From DASUMF01 sp040510575 (lineage in GTDB: Bacteria; Actinomycetota; Acidimicrobiia; IMCC26256; DASPTH01): a stretch of 10,998 nt of DNA. The DNA lies in assembly GCA_040510575.1 (NCBI GenBank), contig JBEVIU010000031.1, positions 1 to 10,998 on the forward strand, in the 5' to 3' direction. Shown one piece after another: positions 1 to 6,253 of the stretch. The position numbers and the translations under genes were made by a program. Numbering within the stretch: the stretch's first letter is position 1; every line of letters begins with the position of its first letter. The notes under the pieces were generated by a model. The model worked only from the letters and a program-made list of their open reading frames with translations. It searched no databases and was not told where the DNA came from.

Positions 1-289
1 CCCACACGCCGAACGGGGAGGCGGAGAAGTCGACGCGGTCGACGTCGGCGGTGAGGAACTGGGCGCCGAACCGCTCGGCCTGCTCACGGAACTTCATCAT
101 GAGCTCGGGACCGAGGATGCCGTCGGGGAAGCCGGGGAAGTTCTCGACGTCGGTGGTGAGCATGAGCTGCCCGCCGGCGGCGATGCCCTCGATCACGAGG
201 GGCTCGAGGTCGGCGCGACCCGCGTAGACGGCGGCCGTCAACCCCGAGGGGCCGGCTCCGATGATGATGACGTCGTGGACGTCAGGCAT
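1..289 (-). CDS. trxB: Thioredoxin-disulfide reductase TrxB, N-terminal part (cut by window edge)
   Basis: Flavoenzyme that passes electrons from NADPH through FAD to thioredoxin in the cytoplasm. Only the first 96 codons are in the window; the C-terminus lies beyond base 1. The N-terminus shows a FAD-binding Rossmann motif GAGPSG at residues 11-16 after a hydrophobic strand (VIII), and the family signature GGQLMLTTDVENFPGFP at residues 39-55. The redox CxxC would lie outside the window. The ATG start is supported by a Shine-Dalgarno GAAGGA (300-295, minus) five bases upstream. The start overlaps the stop of the upstream small membrane protein gene by eight bases (ATGCCTGA), suggesting coupled translation. 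In related actinobacteria trxB follows the sigM/anti-sigma pair, as it does here, and is followed by thioredoxin. Identification is near certain. Confidence 0.96.
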   Translation of the reverse strand, partial: MPDVHDVIIIGAGPSGLTAAVYAGRADLEPLVIEGIAAGGQLMLTTDVENFPGFPDGILGPELMMKFREQAERFGAQFLTADVDRVDFSASPFGVW

Positions 290-575
290 TCGCATCCTTC
301 GTGCGGGGAGATCGCAGTGCCCAGCAGAACACGCCGGCGATCACGAAGATTCCGCCGAGGATGAGATAGGAGAGCCAGACCTCGTCGGTGAGCACGACGA
401 GCACGCGGAAGAGCGCGATCGCGAGCATCAACACGGCGACCAGCACGAAGAAGGCGACGAGGAGCCCCGACACGACGGCGCGCGACGCCTTCTGTGCCGG
501 GACGACGGTCTTGTCGCGTACGAGGCCGACGGCCTGATCGAGCGCGTCGACAGCGTCGGTTGTCCAGTCGGCCAC
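282..575 (-). CDS. Small two-helix membrane protein (phage-holin-like/hypothetical)
   Basis: A 97-residue protein with a polar, probably helical N-terminus (1-32), a first membrane segment at about 34-58, a short loop, a second segment at about 66-87, and a short charged tail. The pattern resembles the small actinobacterial holin-X-like membrane proteins, but no diagnostic motif is visible, so its function is unknown. It starts with GTG at 575; no strong Shine-Dalgarno is visible, but a TANNNT element sits seven bases upstream (see the promoter entry). It lies 30 bases after the anti-sigma gene and overlaps trxB by eight bases, so it is very likely co-transcribed with trxB. Being a real gene is well supported by the membrane pattern and tight packing; the family call is weak. 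Confidence 0.8.
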   Translation of the reverse strand: MADWTTDAVDALDQAVGLVRDKTVVPAQKASRAVVSGLLVAFFVLVAVLMLAIALFRVLVVLTDEVWLSYLILGGIFVIAGVFCWALRSPRTKDANA

Positions 576-582
576 GAGCGAG

Positions 583-588
583 AGCGTA
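583..588 (-). promoter_or_regulatory. Candidate -10 box for a leaderless transcript of the small membrane protein/trxB
   Basis: On the minus strand TACGCT fits the TANNNT consensus of actinobacterial -10 boxes and ends seven bases before the GTG start at 575. At that spacing transcription would begin at or beside the start codon, giving a leaderless mRNA. No convincing -35 box is seen. It lies in the 30-base gap after the anti-sigma gene, so it would be an internal promoter for the last genes of the operon. Sequence inference only. Confidence 0.3.
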
Positions 589-605
589 CCCGGAACTCGT
601 CGCGG

Positions 606-1289
606 CTAACGGAGTTGACGCACCTCGCAGGGGTCGCGCAGCAGGAGGCGGACCCGCCTCGAGCCGTCGGCCCGCTCGTTGACGACGACAGTCGCAGGGC
701 GTCCGTCGAACGTGGCGGTCCCGGACGCGATGAGCGAGGACACGTTGAGCGGTGGGCACGGTGCGAATCCGAACGCGGTCGCAGCATCGGCGGTGACGGG
801 AGCGGCGAGGGTAGCGGCGTCGATGTCGTCGAGGAGCCGGCGGCGCGCGGCAGCGGTCGAGAGGTCGCCGACGTCGCCGAGGTCCGCTCCCAGGGCGGAA
901 GTCGCCGGGGTCGTGGAGCCGCGCGTGGTCGCATCGGCCGACGGCGCGACCTCGGCCGCCGCGGACGCGCCCTGGTCGGCAACACTCCCCGAGCCCGCCT
1001 GAGGAGTGGCCCGTGCCGCCTGATCGGCCTTGCGGCCTGCGACGGTGGTGTCGTTGCCACCGTCAGTCGTCGTGAGCAGGCCCACCACCCCGACGGCGAG
1101 CACCAGGAGCACCGCCGCGGCGGCGACCAGGCGGGTGAGCATCGCACGGTCGCGGCCATGCGCTGCTGCCGCGCCGTCGGTCGCGGACTCCGCCATCGCG
1201 CGGCTCACCAGGCGGCGGCGCGTGAGGTCGTCGAGCGGCTCCACGTCGAGCCGGGCCGCGAGCTCGTCGTCGCGCCGGTCGTCAGTCAT
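606..1289 (-). CDS. Putative membrane-anchored anti-sigma factor
   Basis: A 227-residue protein immediately downstream of the ECF sigma gene, overlapping it by eight bases (ATGACTGA). Residues 1-48 are charged and cytoplasmic by inference. One membrane segment lies at about 50-72. A long low-complexity Ala/Gly/Ser/Thr linker (about 75-135) leads to an extracytoplasmic domain (about 140-227). Position, size and single-span topology fit an anti-sigma factor that holds SigM at the membrane, the place of mycobacterial rsmA (Rv3912). The zinc anti-sigma HxxxCxxC motif is absent: the only cysteines are Cys178 and Cys221, both in the predicted outer domain. The ATG at 1289 is chosen because an open frame upstream of it runs inside sigM; in-frame GTG codons just before it are alternatives. 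The anti-sigma role is inferred from context and topology, not from a recognised domain. Confidence 0.75.
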   Translation of the reverse strand: MTDDRRDDELAARLDVEPLDDLTRRRLVSRAMAESATDGAAAAHGRDRAMLTRLVAAAAVLLVLAVGVVGLLTTTDGGNDTTVAGRKADQAARATPQAGSGSVADQGASAAAEVAPSADATTRGSTTPATSALGADLGDVGDLSTAAARRRLLDDIDAATLAAPVTADAATAFGFAPCPPLNVSSLIASGTATFDGRPATVVVNERADGSRRVRLLLRDPCEVRQLR

Positions 1290-1908
1290 CACCACTCCGA
1301 CGTACGGGGGGTGGGTCTTGGTTCCGCTCACCTGCTCCGGGCGCAGTGGCGTCGGCGAGGGCGTCGTGCAGCAGCGCTCGGCCACGGGAGATCCGGGATC
1401 GGACCGTGCCGGGTGGGATCTGGAGCACGTCGGCGATCTCCGCGTAGTCGAGGTCGCACAGATCGCGCAGCACCACGGCGACGCGGAAGTCGTCGGGGAG
1501 GGTCCGCAGCGCGTTGTCGATGTCGAGACGATCGGCGACGACTGCGTCGAACTCGCCGTCCCCGGAGGAAGCGCCCGACGAGCTGGACGGCGAGGTTCGT
1601 CCGGGCGTGTCGGCGACGTCGTCAACGGGGCGAGGCCGCCGTTGCTTGCGCCGCGCTTCGTCGAGCGCGGCGTTGGTGGCGACGCGGTACATCCAGGTGG
1701 TGAAGGCGGAACGACCGTCGAATCGCGCGATCCCACGCGCGATCGCGATCATCGCTTCTTGCGTTGCATCGAGTGCGTCCTCGCGGTCGGCGAGCACTCG
1801 TCGACAGACTGCGTGGATGCGGTCGGCGTGACGATCGAGGAGCGTCTCGAGCGCGCGGCGATCACCGCCCGCCGCGCGCGCGGCGAGCGCGTCGCTGTCG
1901 TCACGCAA
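1282..1908 (-). CDS. sigM: ECF (sigma-70 family group 4) RNA polymerase sigma factor, SigM-like
   Basis: A 208-residue ECF sigma factor with only regions 2 and 4. Region 2 spans about residues 18-90, with the core-binding segment DALDATQEAMIAIARGI (44-60) and the -10-recognition part around SAFTTWMYRVATNAALDEARRK. A Ser/Gly-rich linker (about 98-120) connects to region 4 (about 132-182), whose helix-turn-helix is YAEIADVLQIPPGTVRSRISRGR. The start is a TTG at 1908, supported by a GAGG six bases upstream; it overlaps the kinase stop by eight bases (TTGCGTGA). No ATG is available without losing region 2. The anti-sigma-like gene follows with overlap, then trxB, matching the sigM-rsmA-trxB2 order of mycobacteria. 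The ECF call is certain; the sigM symbol rests mainly on gene order. Confidence 0.93.
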   Translation of the reverse strand: MRDDSDALAARAAGGDRRALETLLDRHADRIHAVCRRVLADREDALDATQEAMIAIARGIARFDGRSAFTTWMYRVATNAALDEARRKQRRPRPVDDVADTPGRTSPSSSSGASSGDGEFDAVVADRLDIDNALRTLPDDFRVAVVLRDLCDLDYAEIADVLQIPPGTVRSRISRGRALLHDALADATAPGAGERNQDPPPVRRSGDD

Positions 1909-3493
1909 GCTCGACCTCGGTGACTTCGAGCCACTGCTGCCCGTCGTCGTGAGCAGGAACTGCGGTGAACCACACGAGGACGGAACGGCCGGTCTGTGAC
2001 GGGTCGATCGTGAACGTGTGCGGGCTGGAGAGATCCGAGCCGGTCGCCACGGGGTCGCCCCAATCGGCGAGCGTCGTCAGGGTGGAGACGTCGGCGGTCG
2101 ACACGTAGATCGCGCCGCTCCATCCGTTCTGGCGCGTCGACACGGTGACCGTGCTGACGCTCGAGGTCGGGTCCAGCGCGAGCGCCAGACCGACACCGGG
2201 CTTCTCGCTGAAGTCGTTGTAGTGCTGGGTCGACCACGCGGTACCGGTGTCTCCGTCGACGACGTTCGGTGCTCCTTCCGGATCCTCGAAACCGTCGTCG
2301 CCGGAGGGATCGAAGTCGGAGACCGTCACCGCCGCGGCGCTGGCCGCGGGAGCTCCGCTTCCACTCCCGGATCCGTTGCCGCTGCTCCCCGCCTGGTCGC
2401 GCACGAGCAGGTAGGCGCCGACTCCGGCGGCCGCAGCGACGATCAACACCACGACGATCCACAGCCACGAACCGCGGCGGCGCCGGTGGCTCGGGGCGGT
2501 CGCAGCCGCGGCAGCAGGTGCGGGGCGAGCGGTGGCCGCGGCAGGGCGGGGCCTGGCGGCCGCGGGGGTCGAGCGGGGCGCGGGGGCAGCCGCGGTCTGC
2601 GTCTTCGCGCCAGGCGCGCCCGCTCCGCTGGCCACGATGTCGAGGGCGTGGCCGACCGCGGCGGCCGAGGTGAATCGTTGTGCGGGATCGCGCGCGAGGC
2701 AGCGGTGCACGAGGTCGTCGAGGCCGCGCGGCACGTCGGGCCGTTCGGCGCGGATCGACGGCGGTGATGTGGTGAGGCGCGCCATCGCGGTCGCGATGTC
2801 GGTGTCGCCACCGAACGGCGGATGACCGGTGCTCATCTCGAAGAGGAGCAGACCGAGCGCGTACACGTCGGTGCGGGCATCCGCGGTGCGCCCGTTGACC
2901 TGCTCCGGCGCGAGGTAGCGCGCCGTGCCCATCACGGTGCCGGTCCGCGTGAGCTCGTCGGAGCCGGCCGCCTTCGCGATGCCGAAGTCGGTCACCTTCA
3001 CCGGCGGGTTGGGGGCGCGGTGGTCGTCGCTGTGACCCGACGGGATCGCGGCCGGCACGAGCACGTTCGCCGGTTTCACGTCGCGGTGCACGAGGCCGGC
3101 GCGGTGCGCGGCGTCGAGCGCGTCGGCGACCTGACGACCCATGCGCAGCACGTCGGCCACGGGCAGGCCACCAGGGTGCTCGTCGATGAGGTGGCGGAGG
3201 TTGGTGCCGTCGACCAGCTCCATGACGATGTACGCCGTGCCGTCGTCGTCGCCGGTGTCGAAGGTGGCCACGATGTTGGGGTGATTCAGACGCGCGGCTG
3301 CGATCGCTTCGTTGCGAAACCGCGCGCGGGTGGCGTCGTCGGCCGCGAGGTCGGCGCGGAGGATCTTGACCGCCACGCGCCGTGACAGCACGGGATCGTC
3401 GGCGATCCACACGGTGGCCATGCCGCCCCTCGCCAGTGGCTCGACGAGCTGGTAGCGGTTCCCGAGCACATGGCCGGGCGAGGTCAGGTCCAC
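1901..3493 (-). CDS. Membrane Ser/Thr protein kinase with extracellular discoidin-like domain
   Basis: A 530-residue Hanks-type kinase. The cytoplasmic kinase domain (about 13-285) has a glycine loop LARGGMATV (20-28), Lys43 in VAVKIL, Glu62 in helix C, the catalytic loop HRDVKPAN (136-143), DFG (169-171), a Thr-rich activation loop (Thr182, 184, 186, 190) and APE (195-197), so all catalytic residues are present. An Ala/Pro-rich linker (about 290-335) leads to RRRR, one membrane helix (342-364), a Gly/Ser stretch, and an outer domain (about 388-530) with the F5/8 type C/discoidin-like signature NVVDGDTGTAWST. It starts with GTG at 3493. It follows degV by 36 bases and overlaps sigM by eight. 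The domain order matches the region after MurJ in mycobacterial MviN, but there it is a fused pseudokinase; here it is separate and looks active. The ligand is unknown, perhaps a cell-wall glycan. Confidence 0.93.
   Translation of the reverse strand: MDLTSPGHVLGNRYQLVEPLARGGMATVWIADDPVLSRRVAVKILRADLAADDATRARFRNEAIAAARLNHPNIVATFDTGDDDGTAYIVMELVDGTNLRHLIDEHPGGLPVADVLRMGRQVADALDAAHRAGLVHRDVKPANVLVPAAIPSGHSDDHRAPNPPVKVTDFGIAKAAGSDELTRTGTVMGTARYLAPEQVNGRTADARTDVYALGLLLFEMSTGHPPFGGDTDIATAMARLTTSPPSIRAERPDVPRGLDDLVHRCLARDPAQRFTSAAAVGHALDIVASGAGAPGAKTQTAAAPAPRSTPAAARPRPAAATARPAPAAAAATAPSHRRRRGSWLWIVVVLIVAAAAGVGAYLLVRDQAGSSGNGSGSGSGAPAASAAAVTVSDFDPSGDDGFEDPEGAPNVVDGDTGTAWSTQHYNDFSEKPGVGLALALDPTSSVSTVTVSTRQNGWSGAIYVSTADVSTLTTLADWGDPVATGSDLSSPHTFTIDPSQTGRSVLVWFTAVPAHDDGQQWLEVTEVELA
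1915..1918 (-). promoter_or_regulatory. Ribosome binding site deciding the TTG start of sigM
   Basis: GAGG on the minus strand, six bases before the TTG at 1908, inside the last codons of the kinase gene. It supports this rare start codon, which in turn may keep sigma factor output low and tied to translation of the kinase. Confidence 0.55.
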
Positions 3494-3512
3494 TTGACCA
3501 TTGTGGTGCCCA

Positions 3513-3527
3513 CGACGCGGGGCGTCG
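3513..3527 (-). other. GC-rich hairpin between degV and the kinase gene
   Basis: A perfect six-base-pair stem (CGACGC/GCGTCG) with a three-base loop begins three bases after the degV stop and ends 20 bases before the kinase GTG. No T-run follows, so it is not a typical intrinsic terminator. It could act as an mRNA stability element or partial attenuator separating the murJ-degV part of the operon from the kinase-sigma part. Confidence 0.35.
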
Positions 3528-3529
3528 GG

Positions 3530-4369
3530 TCAGTCGGCGACGAGCTGGTAGGTGACGCCGATCACGCGTGGGCCCGCATGGGTACCGATCACGGGCCCGA
3601 TCGACCCGGTGACGATCTCGTCGCGCGGGAAGATCGGCGCGAGGAGGTCGAGCAGGTCGTCGAGATCGGGCGCGTTGGCGTGGAGCACGGCGAGGTGCTC
3701 GATCGGCTGCTCGGCCGCCTTCGACGCGAGGAGCTTCAGCGCCTTCGAGCGGGTGCGGACGCGCCCGGCCTCGTCGACGACACCCGCGCGGATCTCGATC
3801 ACCGGCTTGATGGAGAGCATCGAGCCCAGCAGTGCGCGTGCGTTGCCGATGCGCCCGCTCTTGCGGATGTGCTCCATGGTGTCGAGGGTCGCGAACAGGC
3901 GGGTGCGATCGCGGCGGTTGGTGACCTCGGCGACGATCGACTCGAGCGAGTCGCCATCCGCGGCACGACGGGCGGCAGTGAGACACAGGTTGCCGAGCCC
4001 CATCGACGCGCTCTGCGAGTCGATCACCTGCACCGGGCACTCGGCGGCGACCGCCGCCGCGGCGACCTGGGCCGATTGCATGGTGCCGGACAGGTGCGAG
4101 GAGAGGCTCACGCACACGATGCCGGTGGCGCCGCGTGCCATGAGCTTCCGGAAGCAGGCCTCGAACGCCCCCGGCGCGGGCGCAGCCGTCTCCGGGAGGG
4201 TGCTCGATTCCGACACCTTCGTCCAGAACGCGTCGGTGGTGAGCTCGACCTGGTCGACGAACTCCTCGTCGCCGAAGCGGATGCTCAGCGGCACCACGGA
4301 GATTCCGTGTGCCGCCACCAGTTGGGGCGGCAGGTCGCACGAGCTGTCGGTCACCACGCGGATGCCCAC
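3530..4369 (-). CDS. DegV family (FakB-like) fatty-acid-binding protein
   Basis: A 279-residue cytoplasmic protein of the usual DegV length. DegV proteins bind one long-chain fatty acid; FakB members present it to the FakA kinase for phosphorylation. Visible motifs are VTDSSCDLP (6-14), the STLPETAAPAPGAF loop (56-69, equivalent to the family's TS.PSPG..F), SSHLSGTMQSA (90-100), DSQSASMGLG (117-126), the GRIG segment (172-175), KPVIEIRAG (188-196) and the C-terminal GPVIGTHAGP (258-267). It starts with GTG at 4369, preceded by purine-rich GAGAGAG/AGG sequence. It lies 78 bases after murJ and 36 before the kinase. No FakA partner is in the window, so whether it feeds fatty-acid phosphorylation here cannot be told. 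Its place among lipid II and envelope genes suggests a link to membrane lipid supply (inference). Confidence 0.94.
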   Translation of the reverse strand: MGIRVVTDSSCDLPPQLVAAHGISVVPLSIRFGDEEFVDQVELTTDAFWTKVSESSTLPETAAPAPGAFEACFRKLMARGATGIVCVSLSSHLSGTMQSAQVAAAAVAAECPVQVIDSQSASMGLGNLCLTAARRAADGDSLESIVAEVTNRRDRTRLFATLDTMEHIRKSGRIGNARALLGSMLSIKPVIEIRAGVVDEAGRVRTRSKALKLLASKAAEQPIEHLAVLHANAPDLDDLLDLLAPIFPRDEIVTGSIGPVIGTHAGPRVIGVTYQLVAD

Positions 4370-4447
4370 GGCACCTGCTCTCTCTCGTTGGGCTCGGACG
4401 ACGGACCGCCGGCTCCGTGCGCGGGGCGTCGGTGAGCGGCGTACCGG

Positions 4448-6253
4448 TCAGGACGACGATCGTTGCACACGGCCACGTCGCGTGACGAGCGAGATCAGCG
4501 CACGGAGCTCCTCGACCCGGAGGACCGCGAGGATGACGACGTAGACGATCGTGCCGGCGACGGCGCCGACCACGGTGGCGAGCACTGCGTCGAGCGTGTC
4601 GGTCGACCCGATGGTGTCGGCCACCAGCCAGGTGAGGCCGGCCACGGCGGCTCCTGCCACCACGGCACGGATCGTGGTCGACGCGAGGCGGCGGCCGTCG
4701 ATGCCGTCGAGGCGAAGATGCAACACCACGAGGGTGACCGCGGTGGCGACGAAGTAGGAGAGGGAGAACGCCAGTGCGAGGCCCGGGATGCCCAGCCACG
4801 CGTAGAGCGGGAACGCGAGGCCGATGTTCACCGCGTTCTCGATGCAGTTGAGCCAGAACGGCGTGAAGGTGTCGAGACGCGACGTGAACGCGCGCAGCGC
4901 GAACAGGTAGATCGAGAACGGGAGCAGGCCGACAGCGAAGGCGGCGAGCGTGTCGGCCACCTGGGTCGCGTCGCCGGCGTCGAACGCACCGCGCTGCAGC
5001 AGCGTGACCACGATCGGACGCGCCAAGCCGAGATACATCGCCGCCGCGGGCACGATCACGACGACGGTGAGGCGGAATCCGCGCGAGAGCTGGGCGCGGA
5101 GGGAGTCGATGTCGCCCCGGGCCGCGGCCGAGGCGAGCTCCGGGGCGAAGGTCGTCATGAAGGAGACGGCGAACAACCCGTGCGGGAGCTGGAAGAAGGC
5201 GTACGCGCTCACGTACACGAACGGGCCGCCCGCGGTGCCGTTGGCGAGGATGGTCACCACGAGCAGCGCGATCTGGTTCGCGACCACGTACCCGACGGTC
5301 CATCCCGACAGGCGAAGCATCGTGCGCACCGCGGCGTGCCGGAAGGCGGGAAGGAAGCGCAGGCGCACACCGGCGCGATGCAGCGGGGGGAGGAGCGCGA
5401 GCGACATCACGACGATGCCCGCCGTGGTGCCGACGCCCATGAGTGCGACGAGCAACGTGTCGCCGCTCACGCTCCCCACGGTGAGATCGCCCTCGGCGAC
5501 GCGGGGGAGCACGAGGAACACCGCGATCACGACGACGTTGTTGAGGATCGGCGCGAAGGCCGCGGCCGCGAACCGGCGCCGCGCGTTGAGCATCGCGGTG
5601 GCGAGGGTGACGATCCCGTAGAAGATCATCTGCGGCATGAACAGGCGCAGCAGCGTGGTCGCGAGCTCGCGCTGCGCCGCGAGACCTGCACCGGTGGAGC
5701 GCAGTGTGTAGAGGTCGACGATCCACGGCGCGACCACCACGCCGACCACGGTGATCGCGAGCAACGCGAGCATCGCCACGGTGAAGATGGCCGACGCCGC
5801 GTCGTCGTCCTCGGACTCGAAGTGCTTCACGAACAGCGGCACCAACGTGGCGGTGAGCACTCCGCCGAGCAGGAGCTCGTAGACGATGTTGGGTGTCTCG
5901 TTGGCGTAGCTGTAGGTGCCGGCGAGGGCGGTCACGCCGAGCGCGTAGGCAACGGCCGCGATCCGGAGGAAGCCGGTGACGCGCGAGAGGGCGGTGCCGA
6001 CCGCGACCACCGCGCTCGAACGCAGGAGGTCGTCGCCGCTGGCCTCGCCCGGACCGTCTCGACCTTGGGTCCGACGGGCCGGCCGCGCGAACTGCGGCGC
6101 CTCGAAGGTGGGCGCCTCGAACTGGGGCGACTCCAGCTCGGGATCGGATCGCGTCACGTCGCCGGATGAGGCGCCGGGTGCCGCGTCAGGCTCGGATCCG
6201 GGCGCGGGCACCTCGGGATCAGGCCGGGGCGGGGACGGTTGCACGCGGCGCAT
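4448..6253 (-). CDS. murJ: Lipid II flippase MurJ (MviN), without fused kinase domain
   Basis: A 601-residue polytopic membrane protein of the MOP superfamily that moves lipid II across the cytoplasmic membrane for peptidoglycan synthesis. A hydrophilic, Pro/Glu-rich N-terminal tail (1-76), with the small repeat PQFEAPTFEAPQF (43-55), precedes a membrane core with many hydrophobic segments up to about 578. Family motifs are SRVTGFLRI (90-98), with conserved Arg91 and Arg97, LLGGVLTATLVPLF (128-141), APILNNVVVI (234-243), FFQLPHGLFAVSF (353-365) and LLQRGAFD (418-425). It ends soon after the last helix, whereas mycobacterial MviN continues into a pseudokinase and an extracellular domain. The ATG at 6253 overlaps the DUF6049 gene by 35 bases; a later start is possible because the tail is poorly conserved. 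DUF6049 upstream and sigM downstream match the conserved actinobacterial order. Confidence 0.96.
   Translation of the reverse strand: MRRVQPSPPRPDPEVPAPGSEPDAAPGASSGDVTRSDPELESPQFEAPTFEAPQFARPARRTQGRDGPGEASGDDLLRSSAVVAVGTALSRVTGFLRIAAVAYALGVTALAGTYSYANETPNIVYELLLGGVLTATLVPLFVKHFESEDDDAASAIFTVAMLALLAITVVGVVVAPWIVDLYTLRSTGAGLAAQRELATTLLRLFMPQMIFYGIVTLATAMLNARRRFAAAAFAPILNNVVVIAVFLVLPRVAEGDLTVGSVSGDTLLVALMGVGTTAGIVVMSLALLPPLHRAGVRLRFLPAFRHAAVRTMLRLSGWTVGYVVANQIALLVVTILANGTAGGPFVYVSAYAFFQLPHGLFAVSFMTTFAPELASAAARGDIDSLRAQLSRGFRLTVVVIVPAAAMYLGLARPIVVTLLQRGAFDAGDATQVADTLAAFAVGLLPFSIYLFALRAFTSRLDTFTPFWLNCIENAVNIGLAFPLYAWLGIPGLALAFSLSYFVATAVTLVVLHLRLDGIDGRRLASTTIRAVVAGAAVAGLTWLVADTIGSTDTLDAVLATVVGAVAGTIVYVVILAVLRVEELRALISLVTRRGRVQRSSS

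Noticed and set aside
261..1703. A 480-codon plus-strand open frame opposite trxB, the anti-sigma gene and sigM
   Set aside because: Low-complexity Arg/Glu-rich product with no motif; the minus-strand genes explain the region fully.
4370..4447. Possible terminator or promoter in the 78-base gap between murJ and degV
   Set aside because: Only a five-pair stem (4401-4405 with 4414-4418), an eight-base loop and no T-run; no recognisable -10 box at a useful distance.
1749..5726. A 1325-codon open frame on the minus strand, the longest in the window
   Set aside because: It runs through sigM, the kinase, degV and murJ in another frame of the same strand. Its product is Arg/Pro/His-rich without domains or membrane segments, as expected of a shadow frame in GC-rich DNA, while the overlapped genes carry clear family motifs.
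4463..6169. A 568-codon plus-strand open frame antisense to murJ
   Set aside because: The product is a Glu/Arg/His/Gly-rich string without structure, the mirror of hydrophobic murJ codons; no independent start signal is seen.
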